Shown here piece by piece: positions 26,182 to 33,995 of a stretch of 64,000 nt of DNA. The stretch spans positions 868,001 to 932,000 of the forward strand of contig NZ_VZPV01000002.1 in assembly GCF_008801405.1 (NCBI RefSeq), written 5' to 3'. A program made the position numbers and the translations under genes. This DNA comes from Ralstonia insidiosa. Lineage in GTDB: Bacteria > Pseudomonadota > Gammaproteobacteria > Burkholderiales > Burkholderiaceae. The notes under the pieces were generated by a model, which saw nothing but the letters and a program-made list of their open reading frames with translations, did no database searches and had not been told where the DNA came from. The first letter of the stretch is position 1, and each line of letters begins with the position of its first letter.

Positions 26182-27402
26182 TCAGCGCAGGACTTCAGTC
26201 ACGGCCGAAGCGAGCCGCTGCACGGCCTGCTCGATCTGCGGCACGTCGGGCGCGGCGAAAGACAGGCGCATGGTGTGGTGTGGCGCGCTGTCGGGGTAGA
26301 ACGCCTTGCCGGGTACATACAGCACCTGCTGGGCGACAGCGGCATCGAACAGCGCCTGTGGGGCGATCGACTGTGCAAACGTGGCCCAGACGAACATGCC
26401 GCCCGCTGGCGGCGCGCAATGCACGCGGCCATCCAACTGCGTGGTGATGCCTTGCACCAAGGCCTGCATGCGCCGCTGGTATTCGATGCGGGCACGCTGC
26501 ACCGTGGCCGGGTAGCGTCCGCTTTCCAGGTAGCGGGCGGCCACCATCTGCGCCAGTGGCGAGGTGCACAGGTCCACCGTCTGCTTGGCGATCGTGCAAC
26601 GGCGCAGCAAGCTGTTGTCGGCCAGCATCCAGCCCACGCGCAGTGCCGGGGCAACGGTTTTGGACAGGCTGGACAGATACACCACCGGGTTCACGCCGCC
26701 ATCGGCCAGTCGGTCACCGATGGTGCGTAGCGTGGGCGGCATCGGGCCATCGGTGTCGAAGCGCAGCTCGCCGTAGGGGTCGTCTTCCACCACCCAGAAG
26801 CCATGGGTGCAGGCCAGTTGCACCAGGGCCTCACGGCGCTCGGCGGCCAGCAGCGTGCCCCGCGGGTTGGAGAAATTCGGTACGGTGTAGAGCAGCTTCG
26901 GACGCTGCGTGTCGGGTAACTGTTGCAGCAGTTCAGCCAGCGCGTCGGCTTGCAGGCCGTGCTCGTCCATCGGCACAGGCACGATGTGCGCCTGCGCAAG
27001 ACGCAAGGCTTGCAGCGTGGCGGGATAGGCGGGCACCTCAACCAGAACCGTATCCCCCGGTTCGATCAGCACGCGCACCAGCAGGTCGAATGCCTGCTGC
27101 GAGCCTGTGGTCACCATCACCTGTTCAGCGCCGGACTGAATACCGCGTTCGCGCATCAGGGCTGCCAGCGATGTGCGGAGGATCGGCAGCCCCTCCGTTG
27201 CGCCGTACTGCAGCGTTTGCGCATCGCCCGTCATGGCCTGGGCGGCAGCGTGTGCCAGCCCTTCGGCATCGAACAGGCTGGGCGACGGATAGCCGCCGGC
27301 CAGCGAGATCATCCCCGGCTGACTGAGGTACGGGAACAGCTCGCGAATGGGCGAGCCCGCAGGCTGCGCAAACGGGGCGGCAAAGGCCGGCATGTCGCTC
27401 AT
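26182..27402 (-). CDS. PLP-dependent aminotransferase, probable 2-aminoadipate transaminase
   Basis: A 406-residue fold-type I aminotransferase of the LysN/MocR-aminotransferase group. MISLAGGYPSPSLFD at about residues 31-45 is the group signature, YTVPNFSNPRG contains the cofactor-binding Asn, EDDPYGELRF the conserved Asp/Tyr, and SSLSKTVAPALRVGW the PLP Lys (Lys248). LysN-type enzymes convert 2-aminoadipate to 2-oxoadipate. No N-terminal GntR domain is present, so it is the enzyme rather than a MocR regulator. The start overlaps the stop of the HglS gene as ATGA. Confidence 0.82.
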   Translation of the reverse strand: MSDMPAFAAPFAQPAGSPIRELFPYLSQPGMISLAGGYPSPSLFDAEGLAHAAAQAMTGDAQTLQYGATEGLPILRTSLAALMRERGIQSGAEQVMVTTGSQQAFDLLVRVLIEPGDTVLVEVPAYPATLQALRLAQAHIVPVPMDEHGLQADALAELLQQLPDTQRPKLLYTVPNFSNPRGTLLAAERREALVQLACTHGFWVVEDDPYGELRFDTDGPMPPTLRTIGDRLADGGVNPVVYLSSLSKTVAPALRVGWMLADNSLLRRCTIAKQTVDLCTSPLAQMVAARYLESGRYPATVQRARIEYQRRMQALVQGITTQLDGRVHCAPPAGGMFVWATFAQSIAPQALFDAAVAQQVLYVPGKAFYPDSAPHHTMRLSFAAPDVPQIEQAVQRLASAVTEVLR

Positions 27403-28802
27403 GCTGTGGCATCCACGACGGGCATACCGCGCAGCACAGCGCGCAACTGGTCGACCGAGCGCTGCTGTGCCGCTTCGTAGAGGGCGATTTCGTCATGCAC
27501 GCGCCCACCCAGCGCGGCCTCAAACGCCTGCTGTGCAGCATGGGCCTGATACTGCTTCTGTTCTTCGCCGCCCAGGTTGGACTGGAAGATGCCCGCCGCG
27601 CTCACCGGCAGAAAGTCTTCATACGTGATGGGATCGGCTTGCGCCCAGCCTTTGGCCAGGAGCACTTTCAACGATGTCTCAGCGTCGATCTGCGCGGCTT
27701 CGCCCGATGCCGTCAGGCTGTAGCGATAGTAGGCCAGCCCTTGGGCGCGCAGTGCCTCATGGGTGTCCGGAAAGGCGCGGAACACCAGTGCCAGCCGACT
27801 CTCGTAGTCTGGCGCGGCACTGCCGGCATTGCCCATGTCACGCACCTCGGCCAGCAGTTGGTCGTACAGCGCACGGCCCTTGCGCGTCAGGGCGACGCCG
27901 CGTTGCTCGATCTCGCCAAAGCGCGCCGTATGTGCACCTGCATCGTCGGTAAAGCGGACGGCTTCCTGCAGCGCCTTGAAGCTGGTCTGGCGCAGCAGGA
28001 TCGGGCAGTTGCGACGCGGCGGGCCTTCCACCACATCCTTGGCGTCCATGCCGCGCGCGGGCATGGCGGCCTGCGCTGCGTCGATGTCGAGCGTACGCGG
28101 CGTCAGGTGGTTGATGTGCGGCCCGCGGAAGCAGACCACGTCGGCCACCAGGCGGTGTGCCGCCTGCAGGGCGCGGTAGTTTTCGGCGTCGACGGTGGCG
28201 GTGCTGTGCCAGCGGAAGGTCTCCAGCGCCTCGCGCACGAAGGCATCGGCATCTGCGTCGGCGAGGCCGCCATCGGTCTCGCACTGCGCGATCAATTCCA
28301 GCACGCGCGGCGTGAAGATCTGGCGGCGTGCCAGGATGGTTGCCGCCTTCTCGCGCAGGGCTGGATCGGCAATCAGTTCAAGCCGCAGCAACGACGTGAA
28401 CACGCGGAACGGATTCGCCGCCAATGCAGCATCGGCCACCGGACGAAACGCCGTGGAGTGCACGGGCACACCGGCCACCGACAAGTCGTAGTAGCCCACG
28501 GGCTCCATGCCCATGACGGCAAACAGCCGCCGCAGCGTCGCCAGCTCGGCTGCTGTGCCAACGCGGATGGCGCCGTGGCGCTCCACATCCAGTCGCTCCA
28601 GCTCACCCGCATGCGCCATCTGGGCGCGCAACGTGGGTTGGGCATGCAGCGTGCGCGCGTTGATGTCGGCTACCAGGTCGATCAGGGTGCCGTACTGCGG
28701 CACTTCCTGGCGGTACATGGCGGACATGGCACGTGAAAAGCGCGTGCGGATGTCGTCTGCGGAGACGAAGGAATCGGCCGTGGGTTGATGCGACGTGCTC
28801 AT
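27399..28802 (-). CDS. hglS: 2-oxoadipate dioxygenase/decarboxylase (DUF1338, HglS/YdcJ family)
   Basis: A 467-residue DUF1338 protein. The family is a VOC-like non-haem Fe(II) enzyme; the Pseudomonas putida member HglS converts 2-oxoadipate to D-2-hydroxyglutarate with loss of CO2. Candidate active-site residues seen here are His115 and Arg120 in VPVHSTAFRP, His229/His232 in RGPHINHLTPRTLD, and Glu297/Glu299 in FGEIEQRG. It is the first gene of an operon with a LysN-like aminotransferase and a D-2-hydroxyglutarate dehydrogenase-like enzyme, which supports the assignment strongly. A LysR gene is divergent. The start ATG at 28802 fits the family N-terminus. Confidence 0.85.
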   Translation of the reverse strand: MSTSHQPTADSFVSADDIRTRFSRAMSAMYRQEVPQYGTLIDLVADINARTLHAQPTLRAQMAHAGELERLDVERHGAIRVGTAAELATLRRLFAVMGMEPVGYYDLSVAGVPVHSTAFRPVADAALAANPFRVFTSLLRLELIADPALREKAATILARRQIFTPRVLELIAQCETDGGLADADADAFVREALETFRWHSTATVDAENYRALQAAHRLVADVVCFRGPHINHLTPRTLDIDAAQAAMPARGMDAKDVVEGPPRRNCPILLRQTSFKALQEAVRFTDDAGAHTARFGEIEQRGVALTRKGRALYDQLLAEVRDMGNAGSAAPDYESRLALVFRAFPDTHEALRAQGLAYYRYSLTASGEAAQIDAETSLKVLLAKGWAQADPITYEDFLPVSAAGIFQSNLGGEEQKQYQAHAAQQAFEAALGGRVHDEIALYEAAQQRSVDQLRAVLRGMPVVDATA

Positions 28803-28882
28803 GACTGGGTCGGGGTTGGCGAGGAGTGGATCGATGCTAGGTGGGGCACTGAAAGCCGGTCAAACGATAATTCGGACAGAGT

Positions 28883-28901
28883 TCATTCCAGAATAGAATG
28901 A
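28883..28901. promoter_or_regulatory. LysR-type binding site between hglS and the LysR gene
   Basis: TCATTC-N7-GAATGA is a perfect dyad. Its core TTC-N7-GAA fits the T-N11-A pattern of LysR sites. It lies 48 bp before the LysR start and 80 bp before the hglS start, in their shared divergent promoter region. Confidence 0.6.
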
Positions 28902-28949
28902 CCTGCCAGACTCCAGCTTGATCACCCAACCCCATCGCCAGGGCCTTGC

Positions 28950-29870
28950 ATGTTCCCGCCACGCCGCTTTCTGCCGCCCATGTCCCTGCTTTGCGCATTT
29001 GAGGCGGCTGCGCGTCACCAGAGCTTCACGGCGGCTGCCGCTGAATTGCACCTGACGCAAAGCGCGGTCAGTCGGCAGATTCGTGCGCTGGAAGATCGCC
29101 TGGGGGCCGAGCTGTTTGTGCGTGAGCGCCAGACCGTGCGTCTGAGCCCGGCGGGCCAGGCGTATGCGGAGGAGATCCGCGGTGCGTTGATGCGCATTTC
29201 CAGCGCCACGGTTGGCTTGCGTGCGAATCCGCAAGGGGGCAGCCTGAACCTGGCCATCCTCCCCACCTTCGGTACCCGTTGGCTGGCACCGCGCCTGCCG
29301 CAGTTTTTCGACCAGCACCCCGGCATCACGATCAACCTGACGACGCGGCTGTCGCAGTTCGACTTCCAGTTGGAGACGGTGGATGCGGCCATCCATTTCG
29401 GCCCGCCGCACTGGCCGGGGGCCGAACTCGCCTTGTTGATGAGCGAGACCGTCGTGCCCGCGTGCAGCCCGGCGCTTTTGGCCCGGTACGCCTTTGCGCA
29501 GCCGCGCGATCTGCTGGGTGCGCCGTTATTGCACCTGGCCTCGCGCCCCGATGCCTGGTCGCGCTGGCTGGCCACCCATCAGGTGGACGGGGGAGATACG
29601 CAAGGCATGGTGTTCGACCAGTTTGCGACCGCCGCCCAGGCGGCTGTAGCAGGCCTGGGCGTGGCATTGCTGCCGCGCTTTCTGATCTCTCACGAGTTGC
29701 GGCAGGGCGATCTTGTGCTGGCCTTGCCCCATGTGCCGGAGATGGAAAGTGCCGAGCGCTACTATCTGGCCTGGCCCACGGGTCGGACCGACTATCCGCC
29801 GCTGCAGGCGTTGCGAACATGGCTCGTGCAAGCGGCACAGGACTTCACGCAGGCACAGGCTGCCGAGTGA
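28950..29870 (+). CDS. LysR family regulator (GcvA-like), likely regulator of the hglS operon
   Basis: A 306-residue LysR-type regulator of the GcvA subgroup: LLCAFEAAARHQSFTAAAAE and LHLTQSAVSRQIRALEDRLG form the HTH. The effector domain includes LAILPTFGTRWLAPRLPQFF. An alternative start at codon 11 (MSLLCAFE) is possible. It is divergent from the hglS operon with a T-N11-A dyad between them, the classic arrangement for a LysR activator and its target. Confidence 0.87.
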   Translation: MFPPRRFLPPMSLLCAFEAAARHQSFTAAAAELHLTQSAVSRQIRALEDRLGAELFVRERQTVRLSPAGQAYAEEIRGALMRISSATVGLRANPQGGSLNLAILPTFGTRWLAPRLPQFFDQHPGITINLTTRLSQFDFQLETVDAAIHFGPPHWPGAELALLMSETVVPACSPALLARYAFAQPRDLLGAPLLHLASRPDAWSRWLATHQVDGGDTQGMVFDQFATAAQAAVAGLGVALLPRFLISHELRQGDLVLALPHVPEMESAERYYLAWPTGRTDYPPLQALRTWLVQAAQDFTQAQAAE

Positions 29871-29994
29871 TATGCAACAGTGGCAAACACTGCATGACGT
29901 GTCGATGACTGTTCTGTAAAGTTCGCAGATCGCATCGGGCAACGGTGTGCCATTCCCGATCGCTGAAACACAAGGCCGACGCTACTTTTCGCTC

Positions 29995-30531
29995 ATGTCT
30001 ATCCAACACGCGCTGCTCACTTCCCTGCTCGAAAAGCCCTCGTCCGGCTACGAACTCGCCCGCCGCTTTGACAAGTCGATGGGCTATTTCTGGAGTGCCA
30101 CTCATCAGCAGATCTACCGCGAGCTTGGCCGCATGGCCGAGGCCGGTTGGGTCAGTGTGGAAGAGGAGGAAGACGGCCGCAAGAAGACATACACGGTCTT
30201 GCAACCGGGGCGCGAAGAGCTCGCGCGCTGGGTACTGGAGCCGACCGTGTCGTCGGACAACCGTGAAGAGGTGCTGGTGAAGTTGCGCGCCGAGGCCGTA
30301 ATCGGCCCGCTCGGCTTTATCGACGAGATGCAGCGCCTGATCGAGCAGCACCGCACACGCCTGAATACGTTCCGCGAGATCGAGCAGCGCGATTTCATGC
30401 GCGCTGATCTCACGCGCGCACAGCGGCTGCAGCATGCGGTGCTCCAGCGCGGCATCGTTTACGAAGAAGGCTGGCTCGCGTGGGCAGACGATGTGCTGCC
30501 GTTGCTGGAGCCAGCCTCGGTGACGGCTTAA
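29995..30531 (+). CDS. PadR family transcriptional regulator (AphA-like)
   Basis: A 178-residue PadR protein. The winged HTH at residues 1-85 includes SGYELARRFDKSMGYFW, HQQIYRELGRMAEAGWV and the wing RKKTYTVLQPGREEL. The helical C-terminus resembles the virulence-activator alpha domain of AphA-like PadR proteins and should mediate dimerisation. The start is ATG 29995; an upstream ATG in frame adds 16 unrelated codons. It is convergent with the nitronate monooxygenase gene. A TATGCA-N6-TGCATA dyad like AphA sites lies upstream of the SnoaL-like gene (32124-32147). Confidence 0.87.
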   Translation: MSIQHALLTSLLEKPSSGYELARRFDKSMGYFWSATHQQIYRELGRMAEAGWVSVEEEEDGRKKTYTVLQPGREELARWVLEPTVSSDNREEVLVKLRAEAVIGPLGFIDEMQRLIEQHRTRLNTFREIEQRDFMRADLTRAQRLQHAVLQRGIVYEEGWLAWADDVLPLLEPASVTA

Positions 30532-30540
30532 ACGCTCGGG

Positions 30541-31545
30541 TTAAACCGTTGCCTTGTCACCCGCCGGGGCGCGCAGCGCCTCGATGTTGTTCAGGCGGCG
30601 GCGTGCCACCTCAAACTCCTCGGCAAAGCGCTTGACGAGTTCTGCCGCCGGCACTACGCGCTTGACCGCGCCCACGCCCTGGCCGGCGCCCCAGATGTCT
30701 TTCCACGCCTTGGCCTTCGCGCCACCGCCCGAGCCGAAGTTCATCTTGCTCGGGTCCGATTCCGGCAGGGCTTCCGGGTCCAGGCCCGCGCTCTCGATGC
30801 TCTTGCGTAGGTAGTTGCCGTGCACGCCGGTGAACAGGTTCGTGTAGACGATGTCGCTGGCGGTGGACTCCACAATCGCTTGCTTGTAGCCCTCGATCGC
30901 GTTGGCTTCTTCGGTGGCGATGAAGGCCGAGCCCACATAGGCCAGGTCTGCACCGGCCGCCAGCGCTGCCAGGATGGCGTTGCCGTTGGCAATCGCGCCC
31001 GACAGCAGTAGCGGGCCATCGAACCATTCACGAATCTCGTGGATCAGCGCAAACGGCGAGGTCGTGCCCGCATGGCCGCCCGCGCCGGCCGCCACGGCGA
31101 TCAGGCCATCCGCGCCTTTCTCGATCGCCTTCTTGGCAAACTTGTTGTTGATGACGTCGTGCAGCACGATGCCGCCGTAGCTGTGCACGGCCTGGTTCAC
31201 GTCTTCACGCGCGCCCAGCGAGGTGATGACGATGGGCACCTTGTACTTCACGCAGAGTTCCAGGTCGTGCTCGAGGCGGTCGTTCGACTTGTGCACGATC
31301 TGGTTGACGGCAAACGGTGCCGATGGCTTGTCCGGATGCTGCGCGTCGTATTCGGCCAGCTCCGTGGTGATGCGCTGCAGCCAGGTTTCCAGCAGCTCGG
31401 CCGGGCGTGCATTGAGCGCCGGGAACGAGCCAACCACGCCCGCCTTGCACTGCGCGATCACGAGGTCGGGGTTGGAGATGATGAATAGCGGTGAGCCCAC
31501 CACGGGCACGGACAAGCGGTTTTGCAGGATCGGTGGCAGCGACAT
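30541..31545 (-). CDS. Nitronate monooxygenase family protein
   Basis: A 334-residue FMN-dependent TIM-barrel enzyme. AAGAGGHAGTTSPFALIHEI contains the flavin-binding GGHAG and the conserved His; LLSGAIANGNAILAALAAGA and YVGSAFIATEEANA are the phosphate-binding loops. It belongs to the 2-nitropropane dioxygenase-like family but to a different subgroup from the protein at 12016-13086. It follows the SnoaL-like gene by 57 bp on the same strand, probably in one operon. The physiological substrate is unknown. Confidence 0.85.
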   Translation of the reverse strand: MSLPPILQNRLSVPVVGSPLFIISNPDLVIAQCKAGVVGSFPALNARPAELLETWLQRITTELAEYDAQHPDKPSAPFAVNQIVHKSNDRLEHDLELCVKYKVPIVITSLGAREDVNQAVHSYGGIVLHDVINNKFAKKAIEKGADGLIAVAAGAGGHAGTTSPFALIHEIREWFDGPLLLSGAIANGNAILAALAAGADLAYVGSAFIATEEANAIEGYKQAIVESTASDIVYTNLFTGVHGNYLRKSIESAGLDPEALPESDPSKMNFGSGGGAKAKAWKDIWGAGQGVGAVKRVVPAAELVKRFAEEFEVARRRLNNIEALRAPAGDKATV

Positions 31546-31602
31546 GGCAGTCTCCGTTGGAATCGAATCGTTATGGAATGAGGAAAGCGGTAAGCAGTGT
31601 GC

Positions 31603-32058
31603 TCAGGCCTCGGACTTGAGCACTGCGAGCTTGTCGGCCAGCTTGGCACCCATGGCCGCGCCGAGCGCCTGCAGGCCGGTTGCCGGGCGGACCATCACCT
31701 CGAACTCGACAATCTTGCCGCTGGCATTGAAGCGGATCATGTCGATGCCCTTGAGCGATTTACCGCTCACGTTGGCGCTGAATTCCAGCACCACGCTCGC
31801 GCCATCATCCGTGGCGAAGCTGCGGTGGTATTGGAAGTCTTCAAAGACCGTGTTGACGGTGCGCAGCACCAGCGTGGTGGCGGTGCGGCCTGGGTACGCC
31901 GTGTGCGCCACGGGCGAGCGGAAGACGACGTCCTCGGCGAACAGGTCGTCGAGCGCGTCCATGTTGCCGCTCTCAAGCATGGCGTGCCAGGCGGTGAGCG
32001 TGGCTTGCGACTGGGCGGACAGAGCGGTAGGGATGGGGTGGACTGCGGGCTGGGTCAC
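31603..32058 (-). CDS. SnoaL/NTF2-like fold protein
   Basis: A 151-residue single-domain protein of the NTF2/SnoaL superfamily: LTAWHAMLESGNMDALDDLF, DVVFRSPVAHTAYPGR and IDMIRFNASGKIVEFEVMVR are the usual cone-fold segments. Members include polyketide cyclases and ketosteroid isomerase-like enzymes; the function here is unknown. I start it at GTG 32058, which has AGGAG at ideal spacing, instead of an ATG eight codons upstream. Two AphA-like dyads lie just upstream. Confidence 0.78.
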   Translation of the reverse strand: MTQPAVHPIPTALSAQSQATLTAWHAMLESGNMDALDDLFAEDVVFRSPVAHTAYPGRTATTLVLRTVNTVFEDFQYHRSFATDDGASVVLEFSANVSGKSLKGIDMIRFNASGKIVEFEVMVRPATGLQALGAAMGAKLADKLAVLKSEA

Positions 32059-32077
32059 AGTGTCTCCTGAACAGAAG

Positions 32078-32147
32078 TGCAACAGATTGCATCAGCGTGG
32101 AGGCAACATAGCACAGCGCTTTTCACTATGCAACAAGTTGCATAGTG
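32078..32147. promoter_or_regulatory. Two PadR/AphA-like operator dyads upstream of the SnoaL-like gene
   Basis: The strong site at 32124-32147 has perfect 11-bp arms around AA and contains TATGCA-N6-TGCATA. A weaker copy at 32078-32092 reads TGCA-N6-TGCAT with the same 6-bp spacing. The spacing and half-sites match, from memory, the dyad bound by the PadR-type regulator AphA. The likely ligand here is the PadR protein encoded at 29995-30531. Confidence 0.6.
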
Positions 32148-32172
32148 TGCCGACTCGAGTGAACGTGATTCT

Positions 32173-32640
32173 TTAGCCGCCTGTGTGATCGGCGTGCTGC
32201 GCACGTACCACGATGACGGTGCGGCGCGACAGCTTGACGGTACGCTCGGCCACACTGCCCAGCAGGATGCGCGACAACCCGCTGCGGTTTTGCGAACCGA
32301 CCACGATGGTGTCGGCCTGCCAGCGCACGGCTTCGTGCTCCAGGGCGTTGCCGATGTCGTCGTCGGTGGAGTCGAGCATCAGGACGCCGGTCTCGACAAC
32401 AACGCCGGCACCTTCCAGCGTACGTTGCAGCTCGGCCAGGGCGTGGTCGGCGCTCTGGTGTTCGGTGTTGCGCAGCGTATCGACGCTGTAGATCTCGCGC
32501 GACTCCGGCATGGTTGGCGAGCCGATCGCCCACACTATGCGCACCCGGCCGCCGAATGCCTGGGCAAGTGCCGCGGCTTGATCGACTGCCAGCCTGGCTT
32601 CGTGGCTGCCGTCAAAACCGGCGAGGATGCGTTGATACAT
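32173..32640 (-). CDS. Universal stress protein (UspA family)
   Basis: A 155-residue UspA-fold protein. YQRILAGFDGSHEARLAV is the N-terminal strand and ATP-contacting Asp-Gly-Ser; TIVVGSQNRSGLSRILLGSV fits the G-2x-G-9x-G(S/T) ATP-binding motif, followed by SRRTVIVVR. Homology starts at ATG 32640, with GGAG upstream; the frame continues 30 codons beyond without resemblance. Monocistronic. Confidence 0.88.
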   Translation of the reverse strand: MYQRILAGFDGSHEARLAVDQAAALAQAFGGRVRIVWAIGSPTMPESREIYSVDTLRNTEHQSADHALAELQRTLEGAGVVVETGVLMLDSTDDDIGNALEHEAVRWQADTIVVGSQNRSGLSRILLGSVAERTVKLSRRTVIVVRAQHADHTGG

Positions 32641-32743
32641 GGGGCGCTCCGTGTGTGGGGATGAAGCCACTGTAGCAGCCTCGTTTGATGCCGCCATGCC
32701 CGACACGCGCACGCGTTTGCGCCGCATCAAGTCTCAAGTCTCG

Positions 32744-33643
32744 TCAGACTTCACTGTCGGCGTGCGCGGGGTGGGCCAGCAGCAAGTCCAGCAGCGCCTG
32801 CGCCGCCACCGACAGGCTGCGCCCATCACGGCGAATCACGTATAGGGTGCGCACCAACCCCGGTAGCGGCAGTGGGCGCACCACCAGCGCCGGCAGGCGG
32901 AACTGGAAGAGCGCCAGCGAGGGGATGACGGTAATACCCAGGTTGGCTGCCGCCAGCGCGGCTGCGGTGGCCAGATGCTCGACCTCCATACCGCTGCGCA
33001 GCTTGGTCGGGTGCAGGGCGGCGTCGAGGTATTGCCGGATGCTCGTGTTGCGCGCGAGGTGGATGAACGGCGCATCGACAAGATCGCCCACACCGAGCGA
33101 GGGTTTGCGCGCGAGCGGGTGATCCTGATGGCAGACGAGGTGGAAGTCGTCTGTGCAGAACGGCTGCGCGGTCAGCCCGGCCATGTCTGCACCGATGGCG
33201 GCGATGGCGAAGTCCGCCGCGCCGCGCCGGACCATGTCGATGCACGGGTCAGACAGCTGATCGTGCAGCGCCAGTTGAATGCCCGGATGCCGCGCAGAGA
33301 AATCCGCCAGTACGCCCGGCAAGATGCCTGCCGCAATCGACGGCAGCGCGGCCACTGTCACACGCCCTGTGCGCGCGGCAGCGCGGTCGCGCAGTTCGGC
33401 AAAGGTGGCTTCGAAGTCCGCCAGCAGGCGCAGGGCGGATTCAGCAAACGCTTCGCCCTCGGGCGTCAGCTCAACGTGGCGTGTGTTGCGATCGAACAGG
33501 CGCACGCCGGCATCGGCCTCCAGGTTCTGGATCAGCGCGCTGAAGGCCGATTGCGACAGATGGCAGGTTTGTGCCGCCTGTGTGAAGTTCTTGTGCTCGC
33601 GCAGCGCGGCAAAGGCGCGGAGCTGCTTGACGGAGAGGTTCAT
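32744..33643 (-). CDS. LysR family transcriptional regulator
   Basis: A 299-residue LysR-type protein. The HTH is at residues 1-60 (LRAFAALREHKNFTQAAQTC, HLSQSAFSALIQNLEADAG). The effector-binding domain follows, with ARTGRVTVAALPSIAAGILP. It is the last gene of a minus-strand set CitMHS transporter, AtuA, AtuA-associated small protein, LysR (27-bp gap), so it probably controls its own operon. Confidence 0.88.
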   Translation of the reverse strand: MNLSVKQLRAFAALREHKNFTQAAQTCHLSQSAFSALIQNLEADAGVRLFDRNTRHVELTPEGEAFAESALRLLADFEATFAELRDRAAARTGRVTVAALPSIAAGILPGVLADFSARHPGIQLALHDQLSDPCIDMVRRGAADFAIAAIGADMAGLTAQPFCTDDFHLVCHQDHPLARKPSLGVGDLVDAPFIHLARNTSIRQYLDAALHPTKLRSGMEVEHLATAAALAAANLGITVIPSLALFQFRLPALVVRPLPLPGLVRTLYVIRRDGRSLSVAAQALLDLLLAHPAHADSEV

Positions 33644-33670
33644 GGCGAAGGCCGGGCGTGGTGCGCCAGC

Positions 33671-33994
33671 TTATCTCGGAACCAGCGCCGGAATCTCTAG
33701 AGTAAGCAGCGCACTCGACAGCGACTTGCCATGCGCATCCAGCGCCAGCGAGCGCGTTACGCCGCCGGCCAGCGCCCCGTGCAGCACGAAGTTGAGCGCG
33801 CCCAACTGCGGCAGCACGTAACGCTCGACATCGCCGTGTACGAGATCAGCGAAATGCGCGCGCACGCGTTCGGCTGTCACGTGTTGTTCCAGCACGGCAA
33901 AGTCTGCTGCGCGATGGGCGATGACGGAAATGCACGAGATGTCGCCCTTGTCGCCGGCGCGGGTGTGGGCGAGGTCGCGGAGGATGCGGGTCAT
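33671..33994 (-). CDS. AtuA-associated small protein
   Basis: A 107-residue protein that begins LRDLAHTRAGDKGDISCISV, typical of the small protein or C-terminal domain (ferredoxin-like fold) found with AtuA/DUF1446 proteins. In some organisms the two are fused. It starts one base after the AtuA-like gene ends, so the pair probably works as a complex. The biochemical role is not known. Confidence 0.78.
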   Translation of the reverse strand: MTRILRDLAHTRAGDKGDISCISVIAHRAADFAVLEQHVTAERVRAHFADLVHGDVERYVLPQLGALNFVLHGALAGGVTRSLALDAHGKSLSSALLTLEIPALVPR

Positions 33995-33995
33995 G

